A stretch of 8,856 nucleotides of DNA, from contig DIYD01000063.1 of NCBI GenBank assembly GCA_002428905.1, forward strand, positions 1 to 8,856, given 5' to 3'. Below, piece after piece: positions 8,801 to 8,856 of this stretch. The stretch's first letter is position 1, and each line of letters opens with the position of its first letter. Below the pieces are notes generated by a model that saw only the letters and a list, made by a program, of their open reading frames with translations, did not search any database and was not told the origin of the DNA. The translations under genes were made by a program, and so were the position numbers. This DNA is from Bacteroidetes bacterium UBA6063 (GTDB lineage: Bacteria; Bacteroidota; Bacteroidia; NS11-12g; UBA9320).

Positions 8801-8856
8801 ACTGGTTCGGATTCACAGATATCACTGCAAGCACCGGATACAAAATATTATAACTC
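2835..8856 (-). CDS. Giant T9SS-secreted modular surface protein with calcium-binding beta-propeller, N-terminus missing
   Basis: The frame is open from the right edge to the TAA at 2837-2835. Codons AGT TAT AAT ATT precede a TTG at 8843-8841, so that TTG is only an in-frame alternative start and the true start and signal peptide lie outside. Counting from that TTG (2,002 residues), the order is as follows. ~1-1100: beta-rich, Cys-containing modules of DUF11/Ig-like character, with NGGNG/NNGNG motifs at 31-35 and 164-168 and a DNDLDGKPD calcium-type loop at 464-472. ~1102-1445: seven VCBS/FG-GAP blades. ~1449-1535: UnbV-like domain. ~1546-1640: SdrD-B-like segment beginning CGDVFYDANANQVRDSGE. 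~1768-1912: T9SS-associated domain with SIDPNDK (1770-1776). 1919-2002: T9SS type A sorting domain. The protein should cross the outer membrane by T9SS and stay on the surface or be released. Adhesion or glycan/ligand binding is the likely role; no enzyme motif was seen. Confidence 0.9.
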   Translation of the reverse strand, partial: SYNILYPVLAVISVNPNQSTIVSGTSTTRTIKLVNGGNGRLSAAYVVDKLSDTAVSIDSVDIGFVVGDSIMLTSSDFKNWGNGDTFWDQNEIIEIREYLYGASCNDITVSSEFRVYWGCENEKASSASAAANLSIDFEEPKLNISSEDQLNTCFQSGSAHGQQLMLVNNGNGVASSPSITIYKASGTTEDQSIYSRIDDSSLVYRIGLTGPLVQITNTTTTLTSVTGAYSCLGSSPTGKVQFNVPNIAPTDTFYIFWDMYSCCVESCNNQAISGWAAKVTYKNVCGNQTYNLTHGGQGINKQYMTISSETPTDITAGQKQVYTYIVSSFENTLPAGTGAHYALELDLPEGLVFDSLSFQSNSVQWPITSLVHDTVRNNVTAQFNVNAPFIIPKSEIQVVLEGKCGSQGWKSIDFSFSYVADTSCTASCAVPLVCNYITTTYLHCPLNNCSGIRITDYSLQRINFGAPDNDLDGKPDLAGSIDFTKIKRNRAMVGDTIRSVVKSIIQGNSTTYGYASYSSNIDYGSCLKLHRAQFSFYDSSTGLTHIINDVPGVKTTSGNAGNFSYNLSIGALAAIDSSVFGLHYEHGDSLSLMIDYVVHESVTGLIKETTFLNDLYVSSVSSPGSGQKKQCNFRNGRLTLIGYNWRNDSRNRFALKTCSRYIHQYFGMSIGSLGNNYAGGNLFPYEYRNFGIPAQVKVKIPDGYYHTNSKLFYYRTKKTNSIVSSQISNITPDTIIGDTLYFDLYKYFQSGELLPGDDGFHGRILVGLGAECTRQKNVFEDIEWYFDYKRNNQLGGSQSGFIGGIHDQIKYQPAAIELSSPNPIQNAETRLIHWDLKVKNTTSSTAANTWVMFQPPPGMTIDSVVQTSNQEKIIEQNGFYQLGQLNAYKSSNVTIYASINACSPDELHVIAGSSCDGYPTNLSTYDCGTTKTQLSFIPRVSAFQGRISSELMNDPCSPQVKLKVDVTSVNLANVFDMNVRFSTSDTLKIDMKDSAIEYVRKNQTKSLVRPVLSGDAYSFALNNIDTTLVKTGLPGVLGIPENTYTLNTTLEMGPAYEPGDYLAIKIQGNNLCADTLPDLNLALDLNSKFERNETAGLNLEIGNSWSASWGDYDNDGYDDLFVPINDLSKPNILYHNNKDGTFSKVTTGDIVTDKGASIAGVWGDYDNDGYLDLFVANNVNSENKLYHNNGNGTFTSITNSPIVNEGIYSHAAAWADYDRDGNLDLVVSDFHPTHFNFLFKGDGKGGFEVDTKSEVGLSASSAVGVAWGDYDNDGDQDLFIANTNGENNQLFRNEEGVLRKVTTGTVVTDSGYSVGGAWGDYDNDGDLDLFVTNARITEPNLFYENNGDGTFKKITNTEIVSHVSSSHGASWADYDNDGYLDLIVANDQNQANFLFRNNGDKTFTSIHNAITQEYGDAYGTAWSDYDNDGDYDLVVANRGDNTNDFFVNSKGSCTNHLVVDLIGCKSNRSGIGAQIKVKSLLNGVPKWQTKEVATQNSAMGGQNSSKILFGLGKSTQVDSLVVLWPSGLTTTLLNPGVNSVQTVNEPCGAQVCGDVFYDANANQVRDSGETGIPYAQLMVSPQNIRVYTDANGHYAFYSGDDTITVTQVQRDGWIQTHPASSSGHTIVVNSLVSSTYCGFDFADSATCVSPDFTIQMGGAAMRRGLLNKLQVQLTNEGVGHSTDSVQVEIEASLNFWLTGSTWTSVSEDSSSRTYVYSLPEIKAMSDTLLQLIDSIDVGASLNDTVHLTARVVYNDPECDTLNNSYALSDIIVGSIDPNDKHVYVDQCELLKETEIDKPITERLQYKIRFQNLGNYAARRVEIHDQLSSDLDWNTFRIESSSHPFTVSMSAGKVIWINEEIELPDSATNEEESNGFVAFSILPRTGVLPYTLINNSAQIQFDRNKFIKTNNTEAYVGLCAIKDNEYNLVVFPNPADRYTEVLLMDEDQKPIRINTVSLVDVRGAVVMHQEIHATRCVLNTENLDQGMYTVKVLSENGRTYTRKLILL
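2838..3089 (-). other. T9SS type A C-terminal sorting domain (coding segment)
   Basis: The last ~84 residues have the order expected for this signal. It opens with VVFPNPA (1923-1929), continues with beta strands containing VSLVDVRGAVV, then LDQGMYTVKV, and closes with the basic and hydrophobic end RKLILL at the stop codon. In known T9SS cargo this domain is recognised by the translocon and usually cleaved by the PorU sortase, which can attach the protein to anionic lipopolysaccharide. Because it is intact and at the extreme C-terminus, the gene is very probably complete at its 3' end and not a pseudogene. Confidence 0.93.
3108..3542 (-). other. 'SIDPNDK' beta-sandwich domain typical of T9SS cargo (coding segment)
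   Basis: Residues ~1768-1912 of the giant protein contain SIDPNDKHVYVD, LQYKIRFQNLGNYAARRVEI, a VIWINEEIELPDSATNEEES stretch and AQIQFDRNKFIKTNNTEA. This order of motifs is the one I know from a domain placed just ahead of the sorting signal in many large Bacteroidota secreted proteins (DUF7619/DUF11-like). It is thought to be a structural beta-sandwich spacer. The family number is from memory; the motif order is read directly. Confidence 0.75.
4239..4499 (-). other. ASPIC/UnbV-like domain following the propeller (coding segment)
   Basis: Residues ~1449-1535 read CTNHLVVDLIG, then RSGIGAQIKVK, QNSAMGGQNSSKILFGLGK, VDSLVVLWPSG and a final NSVQTVNE. These match the usual UnbV/ASPIC pattern (NHL-x-V-x-L-x-G, then GIGA, a glycine-rich serine stretch, FGLG and WPSG). 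In databases this domain normally follows FG-GAP/VCBS propellers, as in the CRTAC1 family, so its place here supports calling propeller and UnbV a single unit. Its biochemical role is not well established. Confidence 0.85.
4500..5543 (-). repeat. Seven tandem VCBS/FG-GAP repeats, about 155-158 bases each
   Basis: Seven blades each carry a W-[GAS]-D-Y-D-x-D-G core. The Trp residues are at 1105, 1158, 1210, 1263, 1314, 1367 and 1418, a spacing of 51-53 residues. The Asp residues of the DxDxDG loop are present in all seven blades; blade 3 has DYDRDG in place of DYDNDG. Blades share an LFxNNGDGTF-type strand and a D-L-[FVI]-V strand. Seven such repeats fit one closed integrin-alpha-like propeller with a calcium loop in each blade. 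At the DNA level the repeats have diverged between the conserved cores, so the array is old and not recently amplified. Confidence 0.92.
5544..8856 (-). other. N-terminal ~1,100-residue unassigned modular region of the giant protein
   Basis: This segment has no domain I can name with confidence. It shows repeated 'V-N-x-G-N-G' strands (31-35, 164-168), a pair of adjacent Cys (258-259) with further Cys in short clusters (e.g. 420, 424, 430, 440, 445), and LELDLPEGLVFDSLSF-type DUF11-like sequence (339-354). A short unit at ~450-495 contains RINFGAPDNDLDGKPDL and RNRAMVGDT. The DNDLDGKPD loop at 464-472 looks like a calcium-binding DxDxDGxxD site. Low charge and many Ser, Thr, Asn and Gly residues fit an extracellular beta-sandwich stalk. 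Confidence 0.55.

Noticed and set aside
8841..8843. TTG as the true start of the giant gene
   Set aside because: The frame is open further upstream to the window edge, and no signal peptide follows the TTG.

Overview
The window looks like chromosome from a member of the Bacteroidota, probably a flavobacterium-like or saprospiria-like environmental lineage. The strongest evidence is a C-terminal type IX secretion (T9SS) sorting domain on a very large protein, a system essentially confined to this phylum. Other support comes from domain types common in these genomes (a 'SIDPNDK' T9SS-associated domain, VCBS repeats plus UnbV, an SdrD-B-like segment) and from the absence of a clear Shine-Dalgarno site. 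The genus cannot be told from the sequence.

All three genes lie on the minus strand, so the window is read from right to left. (1) 8856-2835 is the C-terminal ~2,006 codons of a giant secreted surface protein whose 5' end lies beyond the right edge. The part present has ~1,100 residues of repetitive beta-rich modules, a seven-bladed calcium-binding propeller, an UnbV-like domain, an SdrD-B-like segment, a 'SIDPNDK' domain and the T9SS signal. (2) After 105 non-coding bases, 2729-357 encodes a 790-residue three-part enzyme. It combines an aminoglycoside-phosphotransferase (APH)/choline-kinase-like kinase, a nucleotidyltransferase-fold domain and a thymidylate-kinase-like P-loop kinase. (3) Overlapping its stop codon by 4 bases, 360-1 is the start of a left-handed beta-helix (hexapeptide) acyltransferase that runs off the left edge.

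The acyltransferase and the three-part enzyme look translationally coupled and are best read as part of a surface-polysaccharide or glycolipid biosynthesis cluster. That assignment rests on family knowledge and on their adjacency; no glycosyltransferase is visible here. The giant protein may be a neighbour by chance. It could also be a functional partner, since T9SS type A cargo can be fixed to the cell surface through a lipopolysaccharide, but this is speculation.

The most interesting item is the three-part enzyme. Each domain keeps the residues expected for catalysis, yet the combined reaction cannot be assigned from sequence alone. No RNA genes, insertion sequences, CRISPR arrays or convincing terminators were seen.
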